A stretch of DNA of 64,000 nt, taken from positions 243,186 through 307,185 of the forward strand of contig NZ_JAANOQ010000002.1 of assembly GCF_011305415.1 (NCBI RefSeq). Direction: 5' to 3'. The translations under genes and the position numbers were made by a program. Position 1 is the first letter of the stretch, and each line of letters opens with the position of its first letter. Source of the stretch: Flavobacterium bernardetii (lineage in GTDB: Bacteria > Bacteroidota > Bacteroidia > Flavobacteriales > Flavobacteriaceae). Positions 45,726 through 55,400 of the stretch are shown here, one piece after another. The notes beneath the pieces were generated by a model that saw only the letters and a list, made by a program, of their open reading frames with translations, ran no database searches and had not been told where the DNA came from.

Positions 45726-45799
45726 GGCTTCGTAGTTCAACTGGATAGAATGACGGATTTCGGCTCCGTTGGTTGCAGGTTCGAACCCTGCCGAGGTCA
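45726..45799 (+). tRNA. tRNA-Arg (anticodon TCG)
   Basis: 74-nt cloverleaf: acceptor GGCTTCG/CGAGGTC with discriminator A, anticodon stem ACGGA/TCCGT around loop TTTCGGC, T-loop GGTTCGAACC. CCA is not encoded. It marks the junction between core genes and the minus-strand accessory block, a typical integration target. Confidence 0.95.
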
Positions 45800-45941
45800 C
45801 TTTCAAAGCATATTTATAAGGCTTAACGTTATTTTTAGTCAACATTTAGTCAACCGATATATAAAAATATAGTTTTCTACATTAAAAATGTTTTAACTAA
45901 AATGATGTTTAATATTAGATTGCTGAATAAATTAAGCAAAA

Positions 45942-45971
45942 AAAATCCTATCAGTTATTTGATAGGATTTT
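45942..45971 (+). terminator. Hairpin downstream of tRNA-Arg
   Basis: Perfect 12-bp stem AAAATCCTATCA (45942-45953) and its complement (45960-45971), 6-nt loop, with a GC-TTTTT tail. Suitable as a terminator on the plus strand; it could also be the end of a lost gene. Confidence 0.65.
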
Positions 45972-46114
45972 GCTTTTTATATAAAGGCAACAGAATAAAA
46001 TTTTTTGTTTTTAATACATTGCAAAAACTATTAAACAAGCATTGCAAAATTATAATTAAAACTTTGTTACAGTCATTGCCTTTAATAACTGGGTTGTAAT
46101 ATCATAAAATATAA

Positions 46115-46148
46115 GCTTTGCAACAACAATTTTCTATTTTTGCAAAGC
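46115..46148. repeat. Inverted repeat GCTTTGCAA/TTGCAAAGC
   Basis: Perfect 9-bp arms at 46115-46123 and 46140-46148, 22 bp past the primase stop. The right arm recurs exactly at 55724-55732, on the other side of the replication/restriction block. May be a terminator or part of a recombination site. Confidence 0.5.
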
Positions 46149-46169
46149 AATTGAAATAATTTATTTATG

Positions 46170-47201
46170 TTAAATTACTTTTCTTATTTCGTTCCAGTTG
46201 CAATCTACTAAACCAAACGTTTCAATTAGATTCCAAATTTCGGGTGTGTGTGTTTCAAATTCGTTAATAATATTTTCGGTGTCGGTATAAATAATTTCAT
46301 GTTTTTTATTTTTTTCAGCTTCTTTTTTTTCAATAAGTAATACATCTGCAAAATCTGTTCCTGCTTCAAAATTCGTATTTTCGAGCCAATCATTAACAAT
46401 TATATCAAAACCTAAGATATTGAGTTCGGTGGCTTTTTTAAACCAATCTGCATACTCGCTTTTATCAGGAAATGCAATAATTTTATATTGCTTAATTGGT
46501 TTCAGATTTTCATATTTAAAACCTTGTTTACTTCCTGTGGCTAACCAAATATATTGAGGTTTAAATATACTCATCATAATTGCTGTTTTTTCTCCCTCAA
46601 CAAGTGCAATGGTTTTGGCATTACTTTCATTTATTAGGTGCAAACCGAATAAGCATTGATTAAGATTATAATCATTGATTGTTTTGGTTCGTTTTAAAAT
46701 ACTATGTACCCAATCTATTAAACTTTTGCCGTCTTCGTTTTTGTGTCGTTTGCCAGTTTTTGAAACATATTGTAAAATTTTACCAGCGTGAACCTTTTGC
46801 AAATTATCAATTTGCCAAAATATTGTAGCACCATTCCAACGCTTTGATGTTCCTATCAAATATTTTAGTATTGCTTCTTTTACTTCAGTTTCTGTAAAAA
46901 TGGTTTTTAAGAACTGGATAAAATTATTTTCTTTGTAATTCCTACCACTTTGACTTACTAAATCGAAATTATGAAAACTTGGTTTTGGTTTCGGAATATT
47001 AACCACTTCAAAAGGATTATTAAACTCGCCTGTTGGTGTGTTATGAAAACCACAATTTGTTTCACGGTCGCAACGTCCAAAATCTTCATTCAAATAGTTT
47101 CCTGTTTCCGTTTCTTTATATTTTACAAGGGTTCGTTTGTTGCATTTTGGACAAACAAACTTTTTACTGCTTTTATCTAAATTGTATTTGTATTGTTTCA
47201 T
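46170..47201 (-). CDS. Toprim-type primase of a mobile element (DUF6371-like)
   Basis: 343 residues from ATG 47201. An N-terminal zinc ribbon is visible (CPKCNKRT ... GRCDRETNCGF, residues about 17-50), and a toprim-like half follows with IALVEGEKTAIM (acidic Glu) and IIAFPDKSEY. Proteins of this layout replicate plasmids and mobilizable elements in Bacteroidota, often with a RepA-like ATPase, as here. I prefer 47201 over ATG 47243: the extra 14 residues would be encoded by the palindromic array 47219-47272. Downstream are no further element genes before tRNA-Arg. Confidence 0.75.
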   Translation of the reverse strand: MKQYKYNLDKSSKKFVCPKCNKRTLVKYKETETGNYLNEDFGRCDRETNCGFHNTPTGEFNNPFEVVNIPKPKPSFHNFDLVSQSGRNYKENNFIQFLKTIFTETEVKEAILKYLIGTSKRWNGATIFWQIDNLQKVHAGKILQYVSKTGKRHKNEDGKSLIDWVHSILKRTKTINDYNLNQCLFGLHLINESNAKTIALVEGEKTAIMMSIFKPQYIWLATGSKQGFKYENLKPIKQYKIIAFPDKSEYADWFKKATELNILGFDIIVNDWLENTNFEAGTDFADVLLIEKKEAEKNKKHEIIYTDTENIINEFETHTPEIWNLIETFGLVDCNWNEIRKVI

Positions 47202-47218
47202 CGCATTTAAATTTTTAC

Positions 47219-47272
47219 TGTTCACGGTGTTCATACTGTTCACACTGTGAACACCGTGAACAGAATGAACAC
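47219..47272. repeat. Symmetric 9-bp iteron-like array (3 direct + 3 inverted)
   Basis: Three 9-bp units TGTTCANNN (47219, 47228, 47237) are followed by three inverted units NNTGAACAN (47246, 47255, 47264). The outer part forms a perfect 16-bp inverted repeat, CTGTTCACGGTGTTCA at 47218-47233 against 47248-47263. It fills the gap between the helicase stop (47274) and the primase ATG (47201). Confidence 0.8.
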
Positions 47273-47273
47273 T

Positions 47274-48305
47274 TTACAACTTTAAATATTTATTTACAGT
47301 CCCAACTGACACACCCAATTGAGTAGCAATTTGCCTTTGGCTTTTTCCTTGTATGTTTAATTCCTTTACTTTTTCAATGTTTGTTTCACGGTCTTTATCA
47401 GTATATTGTTTTAGGTGTTCACGTTCATTACCATAACCAATAAACTCAAATTGTAAAAAATTATATTCTTTATTTATATGACAAATACAAACATTATCTG
47501 TATCAAATACTTGCTCACAATTACGTTGTTTAATTTGTTTGATATATCTTATTTGCTTGTCTTGGTTACTTTCTCCAATAGCAAAGGAACTATCACAAAA
47601 ATTCATAAGCATTTTGCTTCCTGACAAATCATTTCTTGTAATTGGCTTTGATAAATCTCTTTTTGGCGTGTGTGCTAAAATCAAAATTGAAAGTGAGTAC
47701 TTGCTTTTTAATTCTTTAAGTTTTTTCATTAATGGTAAAGCTTCTTTTGCTTTTTCATTATCGGTTTTTAAGTAGGTGAGATTGTCAATAATCAAAACCT
47801 TTGAATTAGATTTTAAAAGACTTTGCTCGATTGACAAGATAAGAAAGTCATCAAAATTTTGATTAATTGGTAAATCAGCATCGGTATTGATTTCTATTCT
47901 TAAAAAATTATTGTCAAAGTTGTAATTTTCGGTATAATCTTTTGAATATCTATTTTGAAATTGCTTATCCGACAATTCAAAATCAAAGTAAAGAACAGAC
48001 TGTTTTTGAGTTTCAATTTTGAACCCAATTATATGTTCTGACTTACTTATGCTGTTGCCAATTTGAACTGCTAAAATTGATTTCCCTAAATTGGTATCAG
48101 CAAACAAAATACATATTTCACCCTCATACCATAGTTGACTAAAAAGCATCTTCGGTATTGGTCGGTTCTTTGCTTCCTCCATCCACTCATTAGCTGTTTT
48201 TATCAAAAATAAACCATTTTCTGTTGTCTTAACTTCGCATTGCATTGCTTTGTCAATTACATTGCTAAAATCGGTTAAACCAATTGCCTGTTTATCTTTA
48301 TCCAT
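47274..48305 (-). CDS. RepA-like AAA ATPase/helicase with C-terminal HTH
   Basis: 343 residues. Walker A is in FADTNLGKSILAVQ (about 72-80), Walker B in KVLIIDNLTYL, and LILAHTPKRD supplies a sensor-type motif; this is the RepA/KaiC-like hexameric ATPase family of plasmids and phages. The last 35 residues form an HTH (GKSQRQIATQLGVSVGTVNK), which could read the adjacent 9-bp array. It probably loads at or opens an origin for the primase encoded next. Start is 4 bp behind the HTH gene. Confidence 0.8.
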   Translation of the reverse strand: MDKDKQAIGLTDFSNVIDKAMQCEVKTTENGLFLIKTANEWMEEAKNRPIPKMLFSQLWYEGEICILFADTNLGKSILAVQIGNSISKSEHIIGFKIETQKQSVLYFDFELSDKQFQNRYSKDYTENYNFDNNFLRIEINTDADLPINQNFDDFLILSIEQSLLKSNSKVLIIDNLTYLKTDNEKAKEALPLMKKLKELKSKYSLSILILAHTPKRDLSKPITRNDLSGSKMLMNFCDSSFAIGESNQDKQIRYIKQIKQRNCEQVFDTDNVCICHINKEYNFLQFEFIGYGNEREHLKQYTDKDRETNIEKVKELNIQGKSQRQIATQLGVSVGTVNKYLKL

Positions 48306-48309
48306 ATTG

Positions 48310-48576
48310 CTATGAATTAATTGACTTAACCGCTTCTAAAACTTGTTTTCTGCTATAATACACCCTGTTTCCTATTCCACTACTTAATAGTTTACCACTA
48401 CGAGTATGTTTCCATAAAGTCGTGAAATTTATACTCAAAAGAGTACAAACTTCTTTTCGGGTCATTAAATCGTTTTCGGGTTGTTGTGATTCTTTTGTTG
48501 CTTGAGGTTGCAACAATGGTTTAAGTGCTTCGGCTAATTGTTCAATTGTGATGCCGTTTAATAAAATTTGATTCAT
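48310..48576 (-). CDS. Excisionase-like helix-turn-helix protein
   Basis: 88 residues; the C-terminal half (LMTRKEVCTLLSINFTTLWK, then GIGNRVYYSRKQVLEAV) is the MerR/excisionase-type HTH with wing found in small DNA-binding proteins of Bacteroidota mobile elements. The N-terminal part is a Gln-rich helix. Likely roles are control of the replication operon or assistance of excision; neither is proven and no integrase is visible. An 8-bp dyad lies 36-63 bp upstream of its start. Confidence 0.75.
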   Translation of the reverse strand: MNQILLNGITIEQLAEALKPLLQPQATKESQQPENDLMTRKEVCTLLSINFTTLWKHTRSGKLLSSGIGNRVYYSRKQVLEAVKSINS

Positions 48577-48611
48577 TTTTCTTATTTTTTAATTAATAAG
48601 AGCAAATGAAC

Positions 48612-48639
48612 TTTAGGTTTATTTTGGGTTTAACCTAAA
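48612..48639. promoter_or_regulatory. Dyad upstream of the HTH gene
   Basis: TTTAGGTT (48612-48619) and AACCTAAA (48632-48639), centres 20 bp apart, partly overlapping the end of the upstream gene. Spacing of two helical turns fits an operator for a dimeric HTH protein, possibly the downstream one. Confidence 0.4.
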
Positions 48640-49201
48640 TCGTTTCTTTTAAATTTATTCCAATTCGGATTAATTCTTTTTCTACTTTTTCAACAGCCTT
48701 TAATGAGTTCATTGGGTTGTTCGTTTGCGAAACAGAATTATTGACAATAGGATTAATCATTGGATAAATAGATGATGTTTTTATTCCAGTAATACCAGAT
48801 AAAAAAGATGCTAAACTATGTGTGTTTGTATTAAATGGTGTTTTTGTTCTTAAAAAATCAATTATTCCCATTTTTTGCAAATAAATTATTTTTTCTCTAC
48901 CATTAGTTTCACTTAAATCAATTTCTACTTCATCAACTTCTGTTTTTCCATATTTGCATTGTGCAATTTTCACCCGAATAAAAGCAATAACTTCTTGAAA
49001 TTTATCCATATTCACAACAGTTCCACCGTAAAGTTCTCCTTCAAAATCTTGATGGCTTACAACATGAGCATTATTATAAATTTCTAATTGATATTCAAAA
49101 AAGTCTAATTCTGTTTTTGCGGTCGCTAAAATAAATTCATTCAGTAAATATTGAAAAGTACTTTTATATTCTTCAACGGTAAAGCAAATTGATTCGTTCA
49201 T
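48635..49201 (-). CDS. Unknown protein, 188 aa
   Basis: No family recognised. The N-terminal 100 residues look alpha-helical with several aromatic residues (FTVEEYKSTFQYLL; FFEYQLEIYNN), the middle holds a predicted helical bundle, and the C-terminal 60 residues are Asn/Ser-rich and end in an amphipathic helix. It is soluble with no signal peptide. Position at the end of the restriction operon and just upstream of the excisionase-like gene leaves open which module it belongs to. Base composition is as AT-rich as its neighbours. Confidence 0.55.
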   Translation of the reverse strand: MNESICFTVEEYKSTFQYLLNEFILATAKTELDFFEYQLEIYNNAHVVSHQDFEGELYGGTVVNMDKFQEVIAFIRVKIAQCKYGKTEVDEVEIDLSETNGREKIIYLQKMGIIDFLRTKTPFNTNTHSLASFLSGITGIKTSSIYPMINPIVNNSVSQTNNPMNSLKAVEKVEKELIRIGINLKETI

Positions 49202-49228
49202 ATTATGGATATATTCTACTTATAATTA

Positions 49229-49957
49229 TTATTTTCTAATCATTTTTCTCTTTGGCAATTTTATACTTTTCATTTCATTTATAGGATTTTTTACAATTTT
49301 CTCTTCAAAAAAACTAAATAATTTTTCTTGATGTAATTTATAAATTGTTAATGGAGTTACATTTTTATAAATATAATCATATAATTTTTTTGTATCATTT
49401 ACAGAATACTTTATATAAAAATTTTCTGTCTTAGTATGTTTGTTAGTATTAATATTTCTTTTTGTTAAACCTATTTTATTCAATTGTTTTTCTAAATCTA
49501 AAATAAATTCAAAAGAGCATGATGAAAAAGCAGAAGCAATAGCATTTTTACTTAAAGCTATTGAACCACTTCCTGCCCATAATCCTCTTATGAAATGAGG
49601 ATATAATTCATCAGGTAAATATGGGAATTTAATATTTGAATTTTTTTTCTCACACATTCCAAATTCAATTAATTCATCAATTATGTCTTCATTTGAAATA
49701 TGCAAATAATAAAAGCCACCTTGCTTAATGCCGTTATACTCTCTTTCTTTGACATAGTGAATTTCTAAATTTGATTTTAATATATCTCTACAATTTTCTA
49801 TAAGATACTTATTCTTATTAATTATCCTGATAAATTGTTTCCCTGTATTAGAATATTCATATAATGAACCATCAGTAAATATCATTCCTAATAAGAAAGC
49901 TGTATCACAATCAAAATCATCAAAAACATCGAAATCATAATAAATAAATTCTTTCAT
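49229..49957 (-). CDS. Free-standing LAGLIDADG-type protein with one altered acidic site
   Basis: 242 residues with two LAGLIDADG-like motifs: AFLLGMIFTDGSLY (about 19-32) and HFIRGLWAGSGSIAL (about 125-139). In motif 1 the catalytic Asp of TDG is present; in motif 2 the equivalent position is Ser (AGSGS). Single-chain LAGLIDADG nucleases need both acids, so this copy may nick only or serve as a DNA-binding protein. It does not lie in an intron or intein. Very AT-rich. Confidence 0.65.
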   Translation of the reverse strand: MKEFIYYDFDVFDDFDCDTAFLLGMIFTDGSLYEYSNTGKQFIRIINKNKYLIENCRDILKSNLEIHYVKEREYNGIKQGGFYYLHISNEDIIDELIEFGMCEKKNSNIKFPYLPDELYPHFIRGLWAGSGSIALSKNAIASAFSSCSFEFILDLEKQLNKIGLTKRNINTNKHTKTENFYIKYSVNDTKKLYDYIYKNVTPLTIYKLHQEKLFSFFEEKIVKNPINEMKSIKLPKRKMIRK

Positions 49958-49995
49958 CTATTATTATAAATTAATATTGGTGGTACAAATTTCAT

Positions 49996-50322
49996 TTATT
50001 TTCTTTTTAATCCATCAAATGCTTTAGAATCGTTAGAACGCAAATAAAATTTAATCCTTTCATTACTTGGTATAATTGCTAAATTAAATTGCCTTTTAAA
50101 TATCATTCCATATTTGAGCCTCAACTCAATACTTTCTTTTATTTCTTGAATTTTTATATTTTGAATTTCCTTTTTTGAAAGTTTTTTATTTGTAGAATTA
50201 TCCAAAATTGATTCTTTTGATAAAACAATTCCTTGATTTAATTTATTCAAAATCAATTCTTGTGTTTCTAATATTTTATCAACTTTAGCTGATAATTCAT
50301 CAAGTTTCTTTTCAAGCTCCAT
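49996..50322 (-). CDS. Small coiled-coil protein, unknown
   Basis: 108 residues. Residues 1-35 are a heptad coiled coil (LEKKLDELSAKVDKILETQE), the rest is basic and helical. No family recognised. Soluble, no signal peptide. It follows dinD by 24 bp and precedes the LAGLIDADG gene by 38 bp, so it is probably co-transcribed with the restriction operon. Confidence 0.55.
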   Translation of the reverse strand: MELEKKLDELSAKVDKILETQELILNKLNQGIVLSKESILDNSTNKKLSKKEIQNIKIQEIKESIELRLKYGMIFKRQFNLAIIPSNERIKFYLRSNDSKAFDGLKRK

Positions 50323-50346
50323 GTCAATTAGCCCTTTCTTTAATCT

Positions 50347-51192
50347 TTATTTTTCATTCAATTTATCAGGATTTTTAAGTGCCTTTTTTTCGTCACTTAC
50401 TAATCTCCTTTCGATTTTACTAATATCCTCTTCGGGTGCCAAATTTTCAGGTACTATACCTCTTGAAAGCAAAGTACTTCTTACTGATTTGTTATTTGTA
50501 ATGTGTTCTTTCGAAATCTGATTTTCGGATTTCATTTTATGCTGTTTGGCATTGAAAATAGTTATTTCGGTTGCAAAATCTTTTGCTTTTAATAAAATAG
50601 TAGGCATATGGTCTGCCAAGGGTTTTGTACTTGCCAAGCCCCATTTTACTTTCATTTGTTGCGTGGTTCTGTTAAACAATGCAGCATCTCCTTTGCTTCT
50701 AATTAAAGCAAAATTTTGATTGCCACCTGTTTGTTCAAAAATAACTTGCGAAAGTTCCTTCTCGGTTACTTTGAGTTTGTTTCTGGCTTGAACTCGCTCA
50801 TATTCCAATATTTTTTGTTCAATTAACTCTGCTTTTCGGGTTTGAATAGCAAAATAGCGTTGTGCAAAAGCTATGGATTCTTTGCGTGAATCTCCATTTT
50901 GTGCAATAAGATAACAGGCGTAACGTGTAAGCATTATGTCTTGAATTTCTTTTTCAGCACCTGAGCCAATTGATACCATTTTCCCGACGTCGGCAAAATG
51001 GTCTTCAATACTTTCTCCTGATATTTCACAAGCAGATTTTGCTTTAGAAATAACGCTAACAAAATTATCCCATTTGGTATATCCCAAAAGGTGTTGTAAA
51101 TCTCTTGCTAACCAAAACTCGATTCCTTCTTCGGTTTGGTTGGCGTGCGATTCAAAATTATTGGTTAACGTATGTATAATTTCATTTTTCAT
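50347..51192 (-). CDS. dinD: DNA damage-inducible protein D
   Basis: 281 residues matching DinD over the whole length: a BRO-N-like N-terminal domain (GIEFWLARDLQHLLGY near 24-39), ADVGKMVSIGSGAEKEI, ARNKLKVTEKELSQVIFEQT and ALFNRTTQQMKVKWGL in the middle. E. coli DinD inhibits RecA-mediated strand exchange and is SOS-induced. Here it is the third gene after a type IIG enzyme, which suggests a role in dealing with damage caused by, or detected by, the restriction system. No LexA-type box was looked for conclusively. Confidence 0.92.
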   Translation of the reverse strand: MKNEIIHTLTNNFESHANQTEEGIEFWLARDLQHLLGYTKWDNFVSVISKAKSACEISGESIEDHFADVGKMVSIGSGAEKEIQDIMLTRYACYLIAQNGDSRKESIAFAQRYFAIQTRKAELIEQKILEYERVQARNKLKVTEKELSQVIFEQTGGNQNFALIRSKGDAALFNRTTQQMKVKWGLASTKPLADHMPTILLKAKDFATEITIFNAKQHKMKSENQISKEHITNNKSVRSTLLSRGIVPENLAPEEDISKIERRLVSDEKKALKNPDKLNEK

Positions 51193-51202
51193 AATATTTT
51201 TT

Positions 51203-52462
51203 TTATTTTAATTTATCAAATATTCCACCAGGTAATGTTGGGGAAGAATCCTCTTTTAAAAGTCCTGTGTCAGTTCTACTAAATAAAGATTGTAAAATCA
51301 TTTTTCTGTCTTCTTCATTTACTTCAGTATCTTTTAACAATGCTAAATAAAAGAAAGTTAAAGTATGTCTTTCTTCTGCATCTCTTGCTAAATGATATGA
51401 ACTAAACATATACTTCGTTAAAGCTCTAACTGCATAAACTATTAATGAAATCAATGTTAAAAATACAATTGACCATCTTACAATACTAACTTCATTACCT
51501 TTAAATACTTTTTGAAAAATCCAATCAGGAGAAATAACTAATACAATACCTAAGAAAATTGAAGATCCAATTACAACTTTTATTAGTACTTCTTTAGCTT
51601 TATTTCCTTGTGTATAGTATTTATCCGATTTAATCTGCCAATATCTTGCTGGTTTTTGAAGTTTTAAATTGGTTTCATAAGTTTTTTCAAGTCTTAATAA
51701 GGTTTCTATTTTATCATCGTACCATTTTTGCCATTGCTCAGTTTTTGTGTCTTCAAACCATTCGTTAAAAATAGTTTCTTTGTTGTCTTTTATTTTTTCA
51801 ACATCTTCAAGATGCTCCGCATAATTTTGCTCTGTTTTATTAAAAAAATCACTTAAATCTTTTTCAGATTCTGAAAGTTTCTTGTTAAAATCATTTCTAA
51901 GTTGACTTAAACTTTTTTTCTCTGAATTTAATTTTGAGTTGTTTTTAATTATCCCTTGTTTAACATATTCTCTTGCTAATAATATTCCTTCAAAATATTC
52001 ATTATTCGAATTTCCTAAACTTATATTTTGCTTTGAAATATAACTAAACGCACCAATGAAAGTATTTTTACCAAATTCAGTGTTTACTTGCTGTAAAAAA
52101 TCTAATTCAGGAACTTCACAAGGATAAATTATTGTTGAATAAGATTGTAAATAAGAATTTACATGCTGATTTAAATAATATAATGTATTGTCAAAATTTG
52201 GTCTATCATTCAGATATGAAATAATTTGATTAACTTGTTCAAATGCTTTTTTGAAAAAATCATATGATGTGTTTAATTCACTAATTTGGCTGTTATCTTT
52301 CCAAAAATCCCATTGTTTCTGAAAGTATTCATAAATTGAGGAATAACCTTTAAGATTAACTTCATAATTGAGATGTTCAATTTTAATTATTACTTCGATA
52401 TTATTTAGCTCCTCAGCAAAATCTGATTTTGCAATTTCTTTTCTTAAATCAGTTAATTTCAT
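51203..52462 (-). CDS. DUF6161-like two-helix membrane protein
   Basis: 419 residues. A long N-terminal soluble part, a strongly coiled-coil segment at about 180-280 rich in Lys, Asp and Glu, then two membrane helices at about 295-315 and 328-345. The C-terminal tail (SYHLARDAEERHTLTFFYLA, DRKMILQSLFSR) is the conserved part of DUF6161. Function unknown. It is 10-11 bp from both neighbours, so tightly coupled to the IIG enzyme and DinD, a layout often seen for membrane effectors of defence systems. Confidence 0.65.
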   Translation of the reverse strand: MKLTDLRKEIAKSDFAEELNNIEVIIKIEHLNYEVNLKGYSSIYEYFQKQWDFWKDNSQISELNTSYDFFKKAFEQVNQIISYLNDRPNFDNTLYYLNQHVNSYLQSYSTIIYPCEVPELDFLQQVNTEFGKNTFIGAFSYISKQNISLGNSNNEYFEGILLAREYVKQGIIKNNSKLNSEKKSLSQLRNDFNKKLSESEKDLSDFFNKTEQNYAEHLEDVEKIKDNKETIFNEWFEDTKTEQWQKWYDDKIETLLRLEKTYETNLKLQKPARYWQIKSDKYYTQGNKAKEVLIKVVIGSSIFLGIVLVISPDWIFQKVFKGNEVSIVRWSIVFLTLISLIVYAVRALTKYMFSSYHLARDAEERHTLTFFYLALLKDTEVNEEDRKMILQSLFSRTDTGLLKEDSSPTLPGGIFDKLK

Positions 52463-52473
52463 AGTGATTATTT

Positions 52474-55400
52474 TTAACTATTCTCTACAATTTCTATTTC
52501 TTCCTCACTCAATCCATACAACTCATATACCATTACATCAATTTGTTTATCTGTTGCAATGATTTGATTTTTTGTTGCAATGGCTTGTTTTTGGTAGGTT
52601 TCAAAATACTCTTGTACTTCATCTTTTTGTATTGCTGACAATACTATTTTTGCTTTTAACAACTCAGCAAAAAAGCTTTGCAAAGGCAACTCATACCAAG
52701 TTTCCAATTTTTTAGTTGGCTTTTCTAAACCATAATCCCTTTGCAACATATTTATAACTTTTGATTGTTGCTTTTGCAAAGCTTGATTTAGTGATAGCAT
52801 TGCTTCTGCTTTTTCTTTGAAAGGTTTTTGTTGTTCAGTTGATGCCTTTTTAATTGGAAACTCTTTAATATCTTTTGGGTTTAATTTTGGGAATGTTTTT
52901 TTAGAAAAATTTGAACATTTTTGAGAAGCATACCAACTAATTAATTTTGAATTCACTATTGATAAAATATAGAAAATGTCATATTCAGAATTATTTAATA
53001 AGAAAGGAGTAATACTATGTCCATAATAAGATTTTTCATCTGTATAAACAGCTTGAATTCTTTTATTTTGTCCTGGAATTTCCCTAAATAATATTCTTGG
53101 CGTTTCAAAAAATCTTGGTTCTCTTGGTGCTGCTAACCAATCACCATATTTTAACCACTCATCACCTTCTGTTAGAAAATATCTGTTTAAATGTTTTCCA
53201 TCTAACCATTTACCACATGAATCATCAATTTTTTCTTTAAAATGATAGGCTCTACTTTTAATTATTTCCTGAGATTGACCTCTATAACTATCATAAGCAG
53301 TCAAGCCCTGTATACAATCTCCTAATTTTCCTAAAAAACATGTATCTGAAATGATATTCTCAATTATGAAATTAATATCATCTGAAACTTCATATTCTAA
53401 AATATAATTTTCTGCCTCTTTCCATCTTTTCATCAAAAAGGCAACAGAATTATCATTTTCGTATATGATTCTTACATAGTCATCATTAGTAATTTGTTTT
53501 TTTAAAGTGAATACGACGGAATTAACTTTGACATCAGCAAAAACATTTTCACCACAGAATTTTACTTCCAATATATTGGAGTTTTCCAGTAATAATTTTC
53601 TAATGTTTTCTGATTTTTCGAGTCTTAAAAATAATTCTGGCGTAATGAAAGATAAATAACCATTATCTTTTAAAATATTAATTCCTTTTTCATAAAAGTA
53701 TAAATAACTTTCAAATTTATATTGATAAGAAAAATAATTGTCTTTAATGAAATTTTTCTCAAGGTTATTAAAACTTGCTCCATAAGGCGGATTTCCAATA
53801 ATCACATCAAAACCACCTTTTGCAAAAACTTTTTCAAAGCTTTGTTGCCAGTTAAAAGCTTTATCGCCAGCAACCGCAATATCAACAATTAATGAGTTCC
53901 CACATTGTATATTACTACTTAAATCGTTTAGTTTTCGGTTGGGTTGTGCTGTACGTAACCAAAGGGAAAGCTTTGCAATCTCTACACTTTCCTCGTTTAA
54001 ATCAACACCAAAAAGATTGTTTTCTAAAATACTGGTTTCTACATCGCTTAATACAAAAGTATCTCCAAATAATTTGGCTTTTAGTTCGTCAATATATTGG
54101 TGTTCCGCAATTAAAAAATCTAACGCTTGGTTAAGAAACGCACCACTACCACAAGCAGGGTCGCAAATGGTTAGTTGCAATAACCAACTTCTGTAAGCTT
54201 CTACTTTGTCAATTAAGGCTTGTAAGGTTTTCTTTTGTCGTTTTTTATCAGTTGTATAATTTTCATCTATCAATTGCAATTCGGTTTTCTTCTCCTCACA
54301 TAATTTACCAATTGTGTTTTCTACAATGTATTTGGTGATATATTTAGGTGTATAAAAAACGCCGTCTTTTTTACGTTTGGTTTTAGTTTTATCAATTGTT
54401 CCACCCTCTAATTGTGCTTTTATTTCGTCCAATTCATTTAATGAATTTTCAAAAATATGCCCTAAAATATTCACATCGACTTCGCTGGCAAAGTCGTAAT
54501 TACTTAAATTTTCGGTGTGTTTAAATAAAACGGCATCGTCAATTTTAATATTGTCTAAAATATCGTCAGCTTTAAACAATCCGCCATTATAGGCAAAAAT
54601 TTGGTGTTCTTCCGTAACGTTTGATGTTGTTTGCGAAAAGGCTGGCAAAACCACTTTTGCACCACTATTTAAGTCGTTAAAATATATTTTGTATCGTTCG
54701 TATAAAGACACTTCAATACGCATAGAGCGTAAGTTTTGCCATTCTTTATTGATACGAAAAATTAAATTTGTAGGTAATAAGTTTCGGTCTTCTGCAAAGA
54801 AAATAAACAAAAATCTATCTAATAACTTTTGTGATTTTTTAAAGAGTTCAATAGGTTCATATTGCGGATTTAAAGCCACTAAATTTTGATGCAACTCTCT
54901 TTTAAAAAGCGAATAATCTTTATATAATTTTTTGGTAATAACGTCTTCTTGGCTTACCGATTCATCTTTAATTGTTTTTGCAATGCCTTTCGAAAGGTTA
55001 TCATAAGCTAAACACAAATACAACAATTCAAATTCGGTTTGCGTTAATTGAAACAAATTAAACTCTAAAAATTCAATAGCATTATCAATATAAAATCTGA
55101 TTTTTTCAAAGTTGGAAGTTATCACATAAACGCAATCGGGTTGATTGTTTTTATACCCAAAAGCTTGTGCTTCAATTTTATTTAAATCGGTTGTATTTGT
55201 GCCTTTTAATTCAATTACTGCTTTTACTTTTTCATTAATAATAATTGCTCCGTCAGCTTTTTTGCTGTCTTTTACGTTTTTGTATTCGGTAGTAAGATTA
55301 AATTTTGTTTCCGTTGAAGATGCTGGCTTGGTGTAGCCTAATATTTTAACAAACAAGTCTTCTAAAAACTCACCTTGATATTGTTCTTCTTTTAGACTTT

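Larger units (their letters stand above)
45800..46169. other. Non-coding left end of the accessory region
   Basis: 370 bp without a convincing gene. It contains a direct repeat of TTAGTCAAC (45836-45855), the hairpin at 45942-45971, two CATTGCAA words (46017, 46040) and the inverted repeat at 46115-46148. The only open frame (45902-46099) runs through the hairpin and is not believable. No integrase remnant could be recognised. Confidence 0.6.

Noticed and set aside
45902-46099. 65-codon open frame after tRNA-Arg
   Set aside because: It runs through a perfect hairpin, has no recognisable domain and an AT-driven composition; non-coding is more likely.
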